Origin: Mesorhizobium sp. ES1-4
GTDB taxonomy: Bacteria; Pseudomonadota; Alphaproteobacteria; Rhizobiales; Rhizobiaceae
Direction of reading: 5' to 3'
Assembly: GCF_020164745.1 (NCBI RefSeq)
Contig: NZ_JAIUGV010000005.1
Span: forward strand, 186,001 to 250,000
DNA length: 64,000 nt
In this document: positions 8,430-17,204 of the stretch, one piece after another
How positions within the stretch are numbered: the stretch's first letter is position 1
Layout of the letters: every line of letters begins with the position of its first letter
Program-made: the position numbers and the translations under genes
The notes under the pieces: generated by a model
Seen by the model: the letters and a program-made list of their open reading frames with translations, nothing else
Told to the model about the DNA's origin: nothing
Database searches by the model: none

Positions 8430-8466
8430 AACCCGCTGGACCCTGTCCGGCGGGTTTTGTCTTTTT
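8430..8466 (+). terminator. intrinsic terminator after the DUF1127 gene
   Basis: AACCCGC (8430-8436) pairs with GCGGGTT (8450-8456). The inner loop has an additional GGA/TCC pair, and the hairpin is followed by TTTTGTCTTTTT. This ends the DUF1127 transcript. Confidence 0.75.
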
Positions 8467-8630
8467 GGGGGCAGAATAGCGGCGGAGACAATCGCACCGT
8501 CCCGACCGGCGCCGGGCAGGCTGGCCTCTATTTCGGCAAGGCATCTTGGCGCCCGAGAGCGTTGCTCAAGAGCACGGAACCGTTCCGATAATCGCCGGTT
8601 CGCTGTTTCTGGCGGGCTTCTCCAAAAACA

Positions 8631-8659
8631 TTGCGAAACAGCCAGGGAACGGTTATATA
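8631..8659 (+). promoter_or_regulatory. candidate promoter of trcR
   Basis: TTGCGA (8631-8636), a 17-base spacer and TATATA (8654-8659) form a housekeeping-type promoter about 80 bases before the trcR ATG. The gap from 8357 to 8737 otherwise holds only the DUF1127 terminator. Confidence 0.5.
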
Positions 8660-8737
8660 GGCCGCGAATTTCCCATTTTGGTGGCTCTAAACCACCGCCC
8701 GCGCGGGAACGCGGGCGAACGAGAAGGATTTTTGTAC

Positions 8738-9433
8738 ATGGCCAACACGCTGCTGATGCCCAAGGCGACCGCCGTCTGGCTGGTCGACAACACCGCGCTT
8801 TCCTTCGAGCAGATCGCACAGTTCTGCGGGCTGCATCCGCTCGAGGTCAAGGCGATCGCCGACGGCGAATCAGCGCAAGGCATCAAGGGCATGGACCCGA
8901 TCATGACCGGCCAGCTGACCCGCGACGAGATCGCGCGCGCCGAGAAAGACCCGAACCAGCGCCTGAAGCTCTCCGACCCCAAGGTGCGGGTGCCGGAATC
9001 CAAGCGCAAGGGTCCGCGCTACACGCCGCTGTCGAAGCGTCAGGACCGGCCGAATGCGATCCTGTGGCTGGTGCGCAACCATCCCGAACTCAAGGACGCG
9101 CAGATTTCGCGCCTCGTCGGCACCACGAAGTCGACGATCGAGCAGATCCGCGAACGCAAGCACTGGAATTCGGCCAACCTGCAGCCGATGGACCCGGTGA
9201 CGCTCGGCCTCGCCTCGCAGATCGACCTCGACATGGAAGTGAACCGCGCCTCGCGTGGCCGTGAGCAGGCGCCGCCGGTCGGCGACACGCTGCTTCCGGC
9301 GGCATTGACGGAGCGGCTGGTGCCGGCGCCAGAGAAACCGAAGGACGAGGACGCGGAACTCGACGCCAGCGCCGTGTTCGCCAAGCTGTCGGCCCTGAAG
9401 TCGAAGGATACCGACACGGGCGAGGAGGAATAG
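8738..9433 (+). CDS. trcR: cell-cycle transcriptional regulator TrcR (DUF1013)
   Basis: The 231-residue protein matches the alphaproteobacterial DUF1013/TrcR family throughout. It starts MANTLLMPKATAVWLVDNT, followed by a helix-turn-helix-like segment (LSFEQIAQFCGLHPLEVKAI), a second one (DAQISRLVGTTKSTIEQIRER), and the conserved NSANLQPMDPVTLGLASQIDLD motif. TrcR is a conserved, GcrA-linked regulator in Caulobacter-type cell-cycle networks. The ATG at 8738 has GAGAAGGA upstream. The C-terminal 50 residues are variable and acidic, ending in a run of Glu. Confidence 0.9.
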   Translation: MANTLLMPKATAVWLVDNTALSFEQIAQFCGLHPLEVKAIADGESAQGIKGMDPIMTGQLTRDEIARAEKDPNQRLKLSDPKVRVPESKRKGPRYTPLSKRQDRPNAILWLVRNHPELKDAQISRLVGTTKSTIEQIRERKHWNSANLQPMDPVTLGLASQIDLDMEVNRASRGREQAPPVGDTLLPAALTERLVPAPEKPKDEDAELDASAVFAKLSALKSKDTDTGEEE

Positions 9434-9473
9434 CATCGGCTCTTCCTTCTCCCCTTGGGGGAAGGAAGGACCG

Positions 9474-10193
9474 TCAGCTTCGCGCCGCGCGGTCCGGCGC
9501 CATGCCATAGTCCTCGCTGCGCTCCACCGCCCGGTAGAAATCGGCAAGCTGCTTGCCGCGTTCGGGCTTGAAGATGCGGCCGGCGATGACCACCGAGGCA
9601 ATGCGGTCGATGCGGAAAGCGCGGAAATCATCGCGCATCTCGCACCAGGCGACCAGCGTCCACACCTTGCCCCAGAACCACAGGCCGAGCGGCCTGATGT
9701 CACGCGCGGTGCCGCGGCCGGCCTCGTCACAGTAGTCGATAGTCAATACCTGGCGTTTCTCGACCGCTCGCTCGATCAGGTCGATCGCCTCGCGGGCGGC
9801 GTCGCTGACCACCCACATGGGCGTGTGGATCTCGGTGCGGGCGATGCGGTCCTTTTCTGCATCGGGCAGAACGGCACCGATCTTGACCAGCGCCTCGTCG
9901 GCGGCCCGCGCCATGGCAGCGCCGCCAAAGGCGCGCACCATGCGGGCGCCGGCAACCAGCGCCACGATCTCGTCACGCGTGAACATCAGCGGCGGAAGGT
10001 CGAAACCCTCCCTCATCATGTAGCCAACGCCAGCCTCGCCGTCGATCGGCACGCCCGTCGACTGCAGGTCGGCTATGTCGCGGTAAATGGTTCGCTCGGA
10101 AACCTCGAGCCACGTGCCGAGCTTCTGGGCGGTAACCAGGCGGCCACCACGCAGATGCTGCACGATCTGAAAGAGCCTGTCGGCGCGGCGCAT
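9474..10193 (-). CDS. YafY-family regulator (HTH + WYL domain)
   Basis: A 239-residue regulator with an N-terminal HTH_11-type winged helix (MRRADRLFQIVQHLRGGRLV through SERTIYRDIADLQ, residues 1-60) and a WYL ligand-sensing domain (about 140-215, with RPLGLWFWGKVWTLVAWCEMR). Proteins of this type usually repress or activate adjacent genes in response to small ligands or nucleic acids. The ATG at 10193 follows GGGGAAG. Neighbours on the same strand, the 135-residue unknown protein and the DJ-1 remnant, are separated from it by about 70 bases. Confidence 0.88.
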   Translation of the reverse strand: MRRADRLFQIVQHLRGGRLVTAQKLGTWLEVSERTIYRDIADLQSTGVPIDGEAGVGYMMREGFDLPPLMFTRDEIVALVAGARMVRAFGGAAMARAADEALVKIGAVLPDAEKDRIARTEIHTPMWVVSDAAREAIDLIERAVEKRQVLTIDYCDEAGRGTARDIRPLGLWFWGKVWTLVAWCEMRDDFRAFRIDRIASVVIAGRIFKPERGKQLADFYRAVERSEDYGMAPDRAARS

Positions 10194-10265
10194 CGTTTGC
10201 TTCCCCAGTGTCTTTCCTACGCATGCCGTGGCTCCCGGACCGGATCCACTTCCACATGGCATGCA

Positions 10266-10673
10266 TTATGGCTTCAGCCCCTCGCGCTTGCGCTGCGTGG
10301 CAACGAATTCCGCGCCGAAGGACAATTTACGCGTTGTCGGCGTCTTCGCATCGAGCACGCGCCAGAAAGGTGCGATGTCGCTCAGCGTCATGCCGCGCTC
10401 AAGGTCCTCCCTGGCGGCCTCGGCGACCGTGCGCAGATGATAGCCTATGGTGACCGGGCATGTCACTTCGGCGCCGTGCTCGATGGCAAGGGCGGTCCGT
10501 AGAGCGCGAACATCCATCTCGACGCCTTTGGGAATCGAGCGAATGAAATCGTCGACCTGGCGAGCGGTCGGCACCAGCATCGGCTGGCCCTCGATGACAT
10601 CTCCCATCGTGCGCGGCGTTGGTTTCACGCCGTTGATGCCTGGTGTGTTCAGCCTGTCGTTCCAACTCTTCAT
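10266..10673 (-). CDS. conserved protein of unknown function
   Basis: The 135-residue protein begins MKSWNDRLNTPGINGVKPTP and contains the helical core ARQVDDFIRSIPKGVEMDVRALRTALA, a CPVTIGYHLRTVAEAA segment and FWRVLDAKTPTTRKLSFG. The general pattern (short helical protein with a single CPV) faintly recalls alkyltransferase-like folds but lacks the PCHR active site, so I do not assign it. The start is supported by AAAGGA. A perfect 12-bp inverted repeat lies 46-75 bases upstream and is probably its operator. Confidence 0.65.
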   Translation of the reverse strand: MKSWNDRLNTPGINGVKPTPRTMGDVIEGQPMLVPTARQVDDFIRSIPKGVEMDVRALRTALAIEHGAEVTCPVTIGYHLRTVAEAAREDLERGMTLSDIAPFWRVLDAKTPTTRKLSFGAEFVATQRKREGLKP

Positions 10674-10718
10674 AGATCGTCCTTTCGGCCGGCCGTGCGC
10701 AACATCCACCATCGCACG

Positions 10719-10748
10719 AGGCTCCTGACAACATACTGTCAGGAGCCT
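10719..10748. promoter_or_regulatory. perfect 12-bp inverted repeat, TGACA-N6-TGTCA operator candidate
   Basis: AGGCTCCTGACA (10719-10730) and TGTCAGGAGCCT (10737-10748) are perfectly complementary around six bases. There is no T-run, so a terminator is less likely than a protein-binding site. It overlaps the intended stop of the DJ-1 gene and lies about 60 bases upstream of the 10673 start. A near-identical site occurs at 11674-11695. Confidence 0.5.
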
Positions 10749-11328
10749 TCAGCATACCCCTTGGCGAACAACGCCCGCATCTGCGCGACATCGCTGCTTT
10801 TTCGGGATAGAGCGTCTGTAGAAAGGCAAGAGCGAATGTGCCGGGTGCCGAACCCGGCGCGGAAACGATCTTGCCGTCGGCCACGGCATGCGGCACGTCC
10901 TGATAATTGTTATCGCCAGCATAGCCGGCTTCGTGGCCATTGATCCAGTCACGGCCATTGCTGGTATGCCTGGCTTTTTCGAACAGCCCGGCCCGGGCCA
11001 GCGCCAGCGTCCCGGCGCAGATACCGCCTATGACGCCGCCGCGCGACGCGACTGCAGTGAGCAGTTCGGCCGCATCCGGCGGCGCCTTGCCAGCCCACTG
11101 ATCCGAGCCGATGACGGCGACAGCATCGAGATCGGTGTTCTCACCGGCTTTCACCGAGCGGTCCGGCGCCAACCGAAAACCGCTAATTCCCGTCACCGGC
11201 TTGCCGTCAGGCGTCAGCGACACGGCTTGGGCGCCGAACCATTCGACCGCCGAGGCCGCCAGCAGCCCATATTCCCAATCAGCAAAACCTTCGATGAACA
11301 GGAAGCCGATTCTCTTCTGATCGGGCAT
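10739..11328 (-). pseudogene. DJ-1/PfpI family gene with a frameshift near the 3' end
   Basis: From ATG 11328 the frame reads a typical DJ-1/PfpI protein: KRIGFLFIEGFADWEYGLL at the N-terminus, the nucleophile elbow GGVIGGICAGTLALA, and FALAFLQTLYPEK about 175 residues in. The reading frame then changes at an A5 tract (plus-strand T5 at 10798-10802). One additional base restores SSDVAQMRALFAKGYAEGS and a stop at 10739, the normal family ending and length (about 196 residues). As given, the open frame runs on through unrelated sequence to 10399. It is either a single-base sequencing error or a recent inactivating or phase-variable mutation. Confidence 0.75.
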
Positions 11329-11365
11329 AAGCTCGCTCCATCCCTCGCGCGCGGTCTCATTTCAC

Positions 11366-11406
11366 GCGTGTCGTACCCCCGAAACGGGCCACTTTGGGCG
11401 ACACGC
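11366..11406. repeat. REP-like palindrome (GCGTGTCG...CGACACGC)
   Basis: GCGTGTCG (11366-11373) and CGACACGC (11399-11406) are perfect inverted arms around a degenerate CCCCGAAA/TTTGGG stem. It is the same repeat type as 20442-20485, found between genes in rhizobia. It lies between the DJ-1 start and the small DUF1127-like gene. Confidence 0.5.
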
Positions 11407-11462
11407 ATTGGTATCTGGGCGTTGACGCATCCGCATCCAACTGCTGCGTCGAATTTTTTATC

Positions 11463-11630
11463 TCAATTGCCGCGAAGGCGACGGTCGGCATACATGTCCG
11501 GCCAGCCGATATCCTTGCGGATGTCGGCGGGAAGCGAGTTCATGAAGCGCTGCGTGCGGATCTCATTGCGCATGGTCCGCACCTTGCCGACATAGTGCTG
11601 CATGCCGCGCAGAATGGTAAAACCGTTCAT
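11463..11630 (-). CDS. small DUF1127-like protein
   Basis: A 55-residue protein starting MNGFTILRGMQHYVGKVRTM and ending with LPADIRKDIGWPDMYADRR, which corresponds to the L-x-x-L-P-x-D-I-R-K-D-I-G-W-P-x half of DUF1127-like peptides. An AGAGAGGAGA ribosome site precedes the ATG at 11630. The TGACA-N6-TGTCA palindrome at 11674-11695 is centred about 55 bases upstream. Function unknown; probably a small regulator-type peptide. Confidence 0.7.
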   Translation of the reverse strand: MNGFTILRGMQHYVGKVRTMRNEIRTQRFMNSLPADIRKDIGWPDMYADRRLRGN

Positions 11631-11673
11631 GGATATTCTCCTCTCTCTAACCGCAGGCAGTATCGCATACCCC

Positions 11674-11695
11674 TGCTGACAGCAGTCTGTCAGGA
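11674..11695. promoter_or_regulatory. second TGACA-N6-TGTCA operator candidate
   Basis: TGACA (11677-11681), six bases, TGTCA (11688-11692), with flanks extending the inverted repeat to 11 bases with one mismatch. On the minus strand it reads CTCCTGACAG then TGTCAG, matching the site at 10719-10748 in core, spacing and distance to the downstream start codon (about 55 versus 60 bases). Confidence 0.45.
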
Positions 11696-11949
11696 GGATG
11701 GGAGGGCGCGCGACGATGATCCGTTCGGCGTGTGTCCTGACGGAAAGCGTTGTTTTTCGCTGCATGGCGCGATGCCGCCGCGGCAGGTCCGACTGTCGCC
11801 AACTGTTCACCAGTAAGGCACCAATCCAGGCAGCATTGTTCATCGTGTGATGACGGACTGTTGGGATAATCGGCCTTCAGTGAAGGGACCGCACTTCTGA
11901 TATGAAAGGAGAAAATTGTTCCCCAAAATAGCTAAAAAGGGAGGCGACC
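11696..11949. other. intergenic stretch without recognisable gene
   Basis: The gene-free region runs from 11631 to 11949. Apart from the palindrome at its left end I see no reading frame with family features and no terminator. It presumably carries the divergent promoters of the DUF1127-like gene and the dioxygenase gene. Confidence 0.4.
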
Positions 11950-12903
11950 ATGAGCTTGCAACTGACAGGAATCCACCATCTGACCGCAATCACCGCCAAT
12001 GCACCGGGCAATCTTCATTTCTACACCAAGGTGCTGGGCCTGCGGCTGGTCAAGAAGACTGTGAACCAGGACGATACCTCGGCCTACCACCTCTTCTATG
12101 CCGACGGCGAGGCAACGCCGGGCACCGATCTCACCTTCTTCGACTGGCCGGTTGGCCGCGAACGGCGCGGCACCCACAGCATCGCGCGGACCAGCCTCCG
12201 GGTCGGCAGCCGGGAGAGCCTTGGCTGGTGGAAGCAGCATCTGGCCGGCGAGGGCGTCGTGACAGGGGAGATTGCCGATATAGGCGGCTACCCGTCACTG
12301 GATTTGGAAGATCCCGAAGGCCAGCGTCTGCGGCTCGTCAACGATGGCGGCGGGGGCGGTAGCCATCCCTGGGCGCAAAGCCCGGTGCCGGCCGAGCATC
12401 AGATTCGCGGGCTCGGGCCGATCGTCATCAGTGTCCCCGACATCACCAACACCGAGGCGGTGCTGACCAAGGTGATGAACATGCGCGAAGTCCGCGACTA
12501 TGCCTCGCCGGATGGCGAGGGCCAGGTCCACGTCTTCGAGATGGGCGCGGGCGGGCCGGCAGCGGAGCTTCATGTTGCCGTCCAGCCTGGCCTGGCACCA
12601 GCGCGGCAAGGCGCCGGTGCGGTCCATCATGTTGCCTTCAGGGCGCCTGACCAGGAGACGCTGCATCAATGGACAGCGCGCCTGGCCGAATTCCGGCTGC
12701 CGTCGAGTGGCGAGGTCGAGCGCTATTACTTCCGCTCGCTCTATTTTCGCGAGCCGAACGGCATCCTGTTCGAGATCGCCACGGACGGGCCGGGGTTCAC
12801 CGCCGACGAGCCGCTGGAGACGCTGGGCGAAAGCCTTGCCCTGCCGCCTTTCCTCGAAGCAAAACGCGCTTCGATCGAGGCCGGCCTCAAGCCGCTGAGG
12901 TAA
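11950..12903 (+). CDS. ring-cleaving dioxygenase, two VOC domains (PcpA/LinE/MhqO-like)
   Basis: The 317-residue protein has two vicinal-oxygen-chelate domains (about 5-135 and 150-285). Likely metal ligands are His9/His10 in GIHHLTAIT, His226/His227 in AVHHVAF and Glu275 in [10 protein letters not shown], which match the spacing of PcpA/LinE-type hydroquinone dioxygenases. Such enzymes use Fe(II) to open hydroquinone rings, or in MhqO-type enzymes to detoxify quinones. The gene appears monocistronic. A paralogue lies at 59165 in an operon with a hydrolase. Confidence 0.88.
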   Translation: MSLQLTGIHHLTAITANAPGNLHFYTKVLGLRLVKKTVNQDDTSAYHLFYADGEATPGTDLTFFDWPVGRERRGTHSIARTSLRVGSRESLGWWKQHLAGEGVVTGEIADIGGYPSLDLEDPEGQRLRLVNDGGGGGSHPWAQSPVPAEHQIRGLGPIVISVPDITNTEAVLTKVMNMREVRDYASPDGEGQVHVFEMGAGGPAAELHVAVQPGLAPARQGAGAVHHVAFRAPDQETLHQWTARLAEFRLPSSGEVERYYFRSLYFREPNGILFEIATDGPGFTADEPLETLGESLALPPFLEAKRASIEAGLKPLR

Positions 12904-13016
12904 ATCGTTCCCTGGGAGGCAGCGCCGCGTTCCGGTTCGGGACACGGCGCTTGTTTGTTTCTCTGAGATCGAAGAAGGCGCTTTGACAGTTGGCCGCGTT
13001 GCTGGTCAAAGGCGGC

Positions 13017-13178
13017 ATGACGAAACTCCTGGCCCTTGTCATTGTCGGGTTCATGCTGATTCAGATCATCAAGCCGCTTGGCTGGCCCGGGCTCAAGCGA
13101 CGCGGCGATTTCTGGAAGCTGGCGCTTCTTGCCATGGCGGCGATCTCACTGGCGGCCGTGCTTGGGCATTTGGCATAG
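13017..13178 (+). CDS. small two-helix membrane protein
   Basis: A 53-residue protein, MTKLLALVIVGFMLIQIIKP then a short basic loop (GLKRRGDF) and a second helix (WKLALLAMAAISLAAVLGHLA). AAAGG six bases upstream favours the ATG at 13017; an in-frame start at 12990 is possible. No family beyond a generic small inner-membrane protein is recognised. Confidence 0.6.
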   Translation: MTKLLALVIVGFMLIQIIKPLGWPGLKRRGDFWKLALLAMAAISLAAVLGHLA

Positions 13179-13202
13179 GCCCGCAACATTCGCCGTCGGG
13201 AT

Positions 13203-13700
13203 TCAGTCACCAAGCACTGGTCCGACAAGGTGTTCCGCCCAGGCCCGGTAGCCGGCCTCCGAGGCATGAAAACCGTCGGAGGCAAAGCCGGCCTCCGGCT
13301 TGGTGATCGGCAGGCGTGGCGCCGGCACCGCGCCGCGCTCCAGGCAGAGGCGCTCGCCCATCCGGTTCATCGCGATGGCGCGGACCTCGAGGATCTTGCC
13401 GAGCAGCGACGGCATGGCGGGCGCCCGTGTGAACTCCAGCACCGGCGACCATACGACGCGTGCTTCCGGCCATTTGGCGCGCAGCGCATAAAGCAGGCCG
13501 CCGAACTCTTTCTTGAAGCGAGGCACGGAATGGAAATTCTTGGTGTCGTTGGTGCCGATGGCAAGCACGATATGCGTCCAAGGGTCAGCCGACAGATTGA
13601 GCAGGACATGGTCGCGGATCTGGCCCGATGTCGCCGAATTGAAGCCGGCCGCGCGCCAGATGGGAAAGGCGAGCCAGGTGAGAAGGGCCGGGAAACGCAT
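13203..13700 (-). pseudogene. SGNH/GDSL hydrolase with internal deletion of the catalytic block
   Basis: The open frame (165 residues) keeps the SGNH block III (AIGTNDTKNF) and the final DGFH segment (SDGFHASEAGYRAWA). Its N-terminal MRFPALLTWLAFPI is joined directly to WRAAGFNSATSGQIRDH. In intact family members some 60-70 residues lie between these two segments and carry the GDS motif with the nucleophilic Ser. That region is missing here without loss of frame, so the product cannot have normal esterase activity. Interpretation as an in-frame deletion rests on knowledge of the family's usual layout. Confidence 0.65.
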
Positions 13701-13762
13701 GGCAATACCGTGCAACGAGCTGCGTCAGCCTTAGCGCAAGTTTCGGCGGGGGTGAACGCTCT

Positions 13763-14503
13763 TCAGTCGCAGCAGCCCGGATGCGCCGGCTGACGGTCCT
13801 GATATTCGTCATGCAGGCGGACCCAGTCCATCAGGCCATGATAGGGGCCATTTTCGTTGCGCCCCTTCGGCGTCATGTCGAGATAGGCATAGGTGCCGAT
13901 CAGCGCCTCGCCGCCGCGGGCACGCGACAGGAAGGTGAGGAAGATGTCGCCATTCCCATCCCTGTAGAAGACGCTGGCGCCGGGAAGCTCCTTCGATGTC
14001 CGGGGCCGGGTCTCGAAATTATAGGTGGTGTCGCCGGCGGCGATCTGCCTGTCGGTGAAGGAAACCTGCATGTCGAAGTTGAAATCCGACGCATAGGACG
14101 ACACCCAGTCGAATTTCCAGCCCATGCGCTGCTTGTAGGGCAGAAGTTCCGCCAGCGGCGCGCGCGAGACCACCACCAGCGACACGTCGTGATGACTGAG
14201 ATGCAGATTGGCGCTGTCGATATGATCGGCGAGGAAGGAGCAGCCCTCGCAATGATGGGCGCAGCCTGGTCCAAACATGAAATGGTAGACGATCAGCTGG
14301 CTGTTGGCGCCGAACAGGTCGGCTAGCTTCTTCGGGCCTTGCCCGGTCTCGAAGACATAGTCCTTCCTGATCTTCAGCCAGGGCAATTCTCGCCGCTCGG
14401 CTGCGATGCGCTCGCGCAACCGAGTCAGTTCCTTCTCACGGGACAGATGCGCCTTGTGCGCCTGGAACCAGTCTTCGCGTGAAACGACCTTGTTGCGATG
14501 CAT
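13763..14503 (-). CDS. DUF899 thioredoxin-like protein
   Basis: The 246-residue protein is a DUF899 member: the LPWLKIRKDYVFETGQG segment, then a thioredoxin-like fold with CEGCSFLADH (C85-C88) and later FNFDMQVSFT and the C-terminal MTPKGRNENGPYHGLMDWVRLHDEYQ, a family hallmark. The CxxC suggests a redox role; the reaction is unknown. The ATG at 14503 follows GGGAGAG. It ends with GCCD, so a second Cys pair occurs at the C-terminus. Confidence 0.85.
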   Translation of the reverse strand: MHRNKVVSREDWFQAHKAHLSREKELTRLRERIAAERRELPWLKIRKDYVFETGQGPKKLADLFGANSQLIVYHFMFGPGCAHHCEGCSFLADHIDSANLHLSHHDVSLVVVSRAPLAELLPYKQRMGWKFDWVSSYASDFNFDMQVSFTDRQIAAGDTTYNFETRPRTSKELPGASVFYRDGNGDIFLTFLSRARGGEALIGTYAYLDMTPKGRNENGPYHGLMDWVRLHDEYQDRQPAHPGCCD

Positions 14504-14625
14504 GTGTCTCTCCCTGTCTGCACCCCAAGGACGTTCGGGATGAGCGCAAACCGACATCGCCGCCAGTGACGCTGGAGAGGAAATAGGATTGGGACGAGCC
14601 TGGCCCAAGTCTCGGCAGATACGAA

Positions 14626-14653
14626 CAAAAACCCGGGCACGTTGGCCCGGGTT
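14626..14653 (-). terminator. intrinsic terminator after fba
   Basis: On the minus strand AACCCGGGC and GCCCGGGTT form a 9-bp stem (plus-strand 14645-14653 and 14630-14638) with a 6-base loop and a following T-run (plus-strand A-run 14626-14630). It lies just after the fba stop. Confidence 0.75.
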
Positions 14654-14677
14654 CGCAGCAAGACGGACGAATTGCGA

Positions 14678-15706
14678 TCAGGCGGCGTTTTCCAATGCCG
14701 GCTGCCATTTTCCGAGTGCCGCCAGATGGTTCATGTGGGCGCGGTGAGTAAAAGCGGCCTGGCCTGCGGCGACGTTCGAGGCCTTGCCGCTCCAGGCCTT
14801 CTGCGGCGCGGCCTGCAGGGCGCGGCCATAGGAGAAGGTCAGCTTCCACGGATGAGGACCGATGGCGTTTATGGCGTTGAGGTTGGCTGTCGCCTCCTCG
14901 TCCTCCTGGCCGCCGGAGAGGAAGGCGATGCCCGGCACCGCCGCCGGCACGGTCTCGCGGAACAGTTTTATGGTCTTTTCGGCAACTTCCTCGGGGCTGT
15001 TCGTCCTGCCTGACGCCTTGCCGGCGATGACCATGTTCGGCTTCAGGATCGAGCCTTCAAGCACCACGCGCGCGGCGTAGAGCTCCTCATAAAGCTTCAT
15101 CAACGTCGCCTTGGTGATCTCGTAGCAGGTATCGATGTCATGGGCGCCGTCCATCAGCACTTCCGGCTCGACGATCGGCACGATGCCGGCCTCCTGGCAC
15201 AGGGCGGCATAGCGGGCGAGCGCATGGGTGTTCGCACTGATGGCGGTGGCCGAAGGCACGCCCTTGGCCGCGTCGATGTCGATCACCGCGCGCCATTTGG
15301 CGAAGCGGGCGCCGAGCTTGTAGTAGTCGGCGAGCCGCTCGCGCAGGCCGTCGAGACCCTCGGTGATCGTGTCGCCAGGAAAGCCGGCCAAAGGCTTGGC
15401 GCCGGCATCGACCTTGATGCCGGGAATGGCGCCCGCTGCCTTGATGATGTCCACCAGCGGCGTGCCGTCGGCGGCCTTCTGGCGGATGGTCTCGTCATAG
15501 AGGATGACGCCGGAAATGTACCTGGTCATCGCGTCCTTGGTGCGGAACATCATTTCGCGGTAGTCGCGGCGGCTGTCGGCTGTCGATTCGACGCCGATGA
15601 CGTCGAAGCGCTTCTTGATCGTGCCGGAGCTTTCATCGGCGGCCAGCAGGCCCTTGCCGTTGGCCACCATCGCGGCGGCAATGTCTTCGAGACGTTCGCT
15701 CATCAT
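14678..15706 (-). CDS. fba: fructose-bisphosphate aldolase, class I
   Basis: The 342-residue enzyme splits fructose 1,6-bisphosphate into dihydroxyacetone phosphate and glyceraldehyde 3-phosphate. It is of the class I type: LLAADESSGTIKKRF near residue 20, KWRAVIDI around 137, and the Schiff-base Lys222 in EGSILKPNM, followed by FLSGGQ. Length and all active-site segments are normal. Start is ATG 15706, or the next codon at 15703. It is last in the tkt-gap-antiporter-pgk-fba order and ends at an intrinsic terminator. Confidence 0.95.
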   Translation of the reverse strand: MMSERLEDIAAAMVANGKGLLAADESSGTIKKRFDVIGVESTADSRRDYREMMFRTKDAMTRYISGVILYDETIRQKAADGTPLVDIIKAAGAIPGIKVDAGAKPLAGFPGDTITEGLDGLRERLADYYKLGARFAKWRAVIDIDAAKGVPSATAISANTHALARYAALCQEAGIVPIVEPEVLMDGAHDIDTCYEITKATLMKLYEELYAARVVLEGSILKPNMVIAGKASGRTNSPEEVAEKTIKLFRETVPAAVPGIAFLSGGQEDEEATANLNAINAIGPHPWKLTFSYGRALQAAPQKAWSGKASNVAAGQAAFTHRAHMNHLAALGKWQPALENAA

Positions 15707-15852
15707 GCTTCTCCTGAAGGGGTTCGTTCCGCGCTTAACGGAAGTCTACCGCCAAAGGAATGGCGTCGGAAAGCTCGAATCGATTGAAAGTCTCAGGCGC
15801 TGGCGCCGGCACCACTTGAGGTGATCGGAATGCCTGTGAGCCGTCGGACGTC

Positions 15853-17049
15853 TCAGCGCTTCAGCACGTCGACGCCGGGTAACGGCTTGCCTTCCATCCA
15901 CTCCAGGAAGGCGCCGCCGGCGGTCGAGACATAGGTGAAATCGTCGGCGACACCGGCATGGTTGAGGGCTGCTACCGTATCGCCGCCGCCGGCGACCGAA
16001 ACCAGCTTTCCGGCCTTTGTACGCGCCGCCGCATGCTTGGCTGCCGCCACCGTGGCGTGATCGAAGGGCTCGATCTCGAAGGCGCCGAGGGGGCCGTTCC
16101 AGACCAGCGTCGCGGCGCGGTCGATCCATTCGCCGATCGCCGTCACGGTCTTGGCGCCGACATCGAGGATCATGCCATCGGCCGGCACGTCGGAGATGGC
16201 GACGGTCTCGCAGGCCGCACCCGCCTTGAATTCCCTGGCGACGACGCCGTCGACCGGCAGGATGATGGCGCAGCCGGCCTCGGCCGCCTCGATCATGATC
16301 TGCTTGGCGGTTGGTGCCAGATCATGTTCGCACAGCGACTTGCCGACATCGGTGCCGCGCGCGGCGAGGAAGGTGTTGGCCATGCCGCCGCCAATGACCA
16401 GAGCGTCGACCTTCTTGACCAGGTTCATCAACAGGTCGATCTTGGTCGAGACCTTGGCGCCGCCGACGATGGCAACGACCGGACGCACCGGGTTGCCCAG
16501 GCCTTTCTCGAGTGCCTCAAGCTCGGCCTGCATGGTGCGGCCGGCGAAGCAAGGCAACAGATGGGCCAGGCCCTCCGTCGAGGCATGTGCCCGATGAGCC
16601 GCCGAAAAGGCATCGTTGACGAAGATGTCGCCATTGGCCGCGAGCCGTTCGGCAAAGGCCGGATCGTTCTTCTCCTCGGCCTTGTAGAAGCGGGTGTTTT
16701 CCAGGAGCAGGACGTCGCCCTTGTCCATTGCGGCGACAGCGCTGCCTGCCGTGTCGCCGACGCAATCGCTGGCGAAGCCGACCGGACGGCCGAGGACCTC
16801 AGCCGTCGCCCTGGCGATAGGCTCAAGCGAGAATTCGGGCGAGGGGCCATCCTTGGGCCGGCCGAAATGGGCGAGCAGGATGACCTTGGCGCCCTTGCCG
16901 GACAATTCTGCGATGGTCGGCGCGATCCGCTCGATGCGGGTGGCGTCGGTGACCTTCCCGTCGGCGACGGGAACGTTGAGATCGACGCGCACCAGCACGC
17001 GCTTGCCGCTGATGTTGCCGATATCGTCCAGTGTCTTGAAGGCAGCCAT
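15853..17049 (-). CDS. pgk: phosphoglycerate kinase
   Basis: A complete 398-residue phosphoglycerate kinase, transferring phosphate from 1,3-bisphosphoglycerate to ADP. The N-domain signature [13 protein letters not shown], the substrate segment [11 protein letters not shown], the basic patch region SAAHRAHAS, the hinge [15 protein letters not shown] and the C-terminal nucleotide loop [11 protein letters not shown] are all visible. ATG 17049 (MAAFKTLDD) is preferred; an in-frame ATG at 17064 is possible. The same-strand gene upstream is an antiporter, with about 155 bases between. Confidence 0.95.
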   Translation of the reverse strand: MAAFKTLDDIGNISGKRVLVRVDLNVPVADGKVTDATRIERIAPTIAELSGKGAKVILLAHFGRPKDGPSPEFSLEPIARATAEVLGRPVGFASDCVGDTAGSAVAAMDKGDVLLLENTRFYKAEEKNDPAFAERLAANGDIFVNDAFSAAHRAHASTEGLAHLLPCFAGRTMQAELEALEKGLGNPVRPVVAIVGGAKVSTKIDLLMNLVKKVDALVIGGGMANTFLAARGTDVGKSLCEHDLAPTAKQIMIEAAEAGCAIILPVDGVVAREFKAGAACETVAISDVPADGMILDVGAKTVTAIGEWIDRAATLVWNGPLGAFEIEPFDHATVAAAKHAAARTKAGKLVSVAGGGDTVAALNHAGVADDFTYVSTAGGAFLEWMEGKPLPGVDVLKR

Positions 17050-17204
17050 GCCGGTCCCTTTCATCTGAAAATCGCCGGGACCATACCCCGCATCAGCGGC
17101 GATGCAAGGCTTTGGCTGCGGTCGGTGCGAAATTTTGAGGTGGCCACGGACATGGTGCGTGAAGACCGTCCGGCGTATGTCGGGTGCGTAAACGGCCGCC
17201 CTTG

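Noticed and set aside
8576-8600. GGAAC-N16-GGTT upstream of trcR, similar to the EcfG promoter
   Set aside because: One mismatch in the -10 and more than 130 bases to the ATG; a better housekeeping-type promoter lies closer at 8631-8659.
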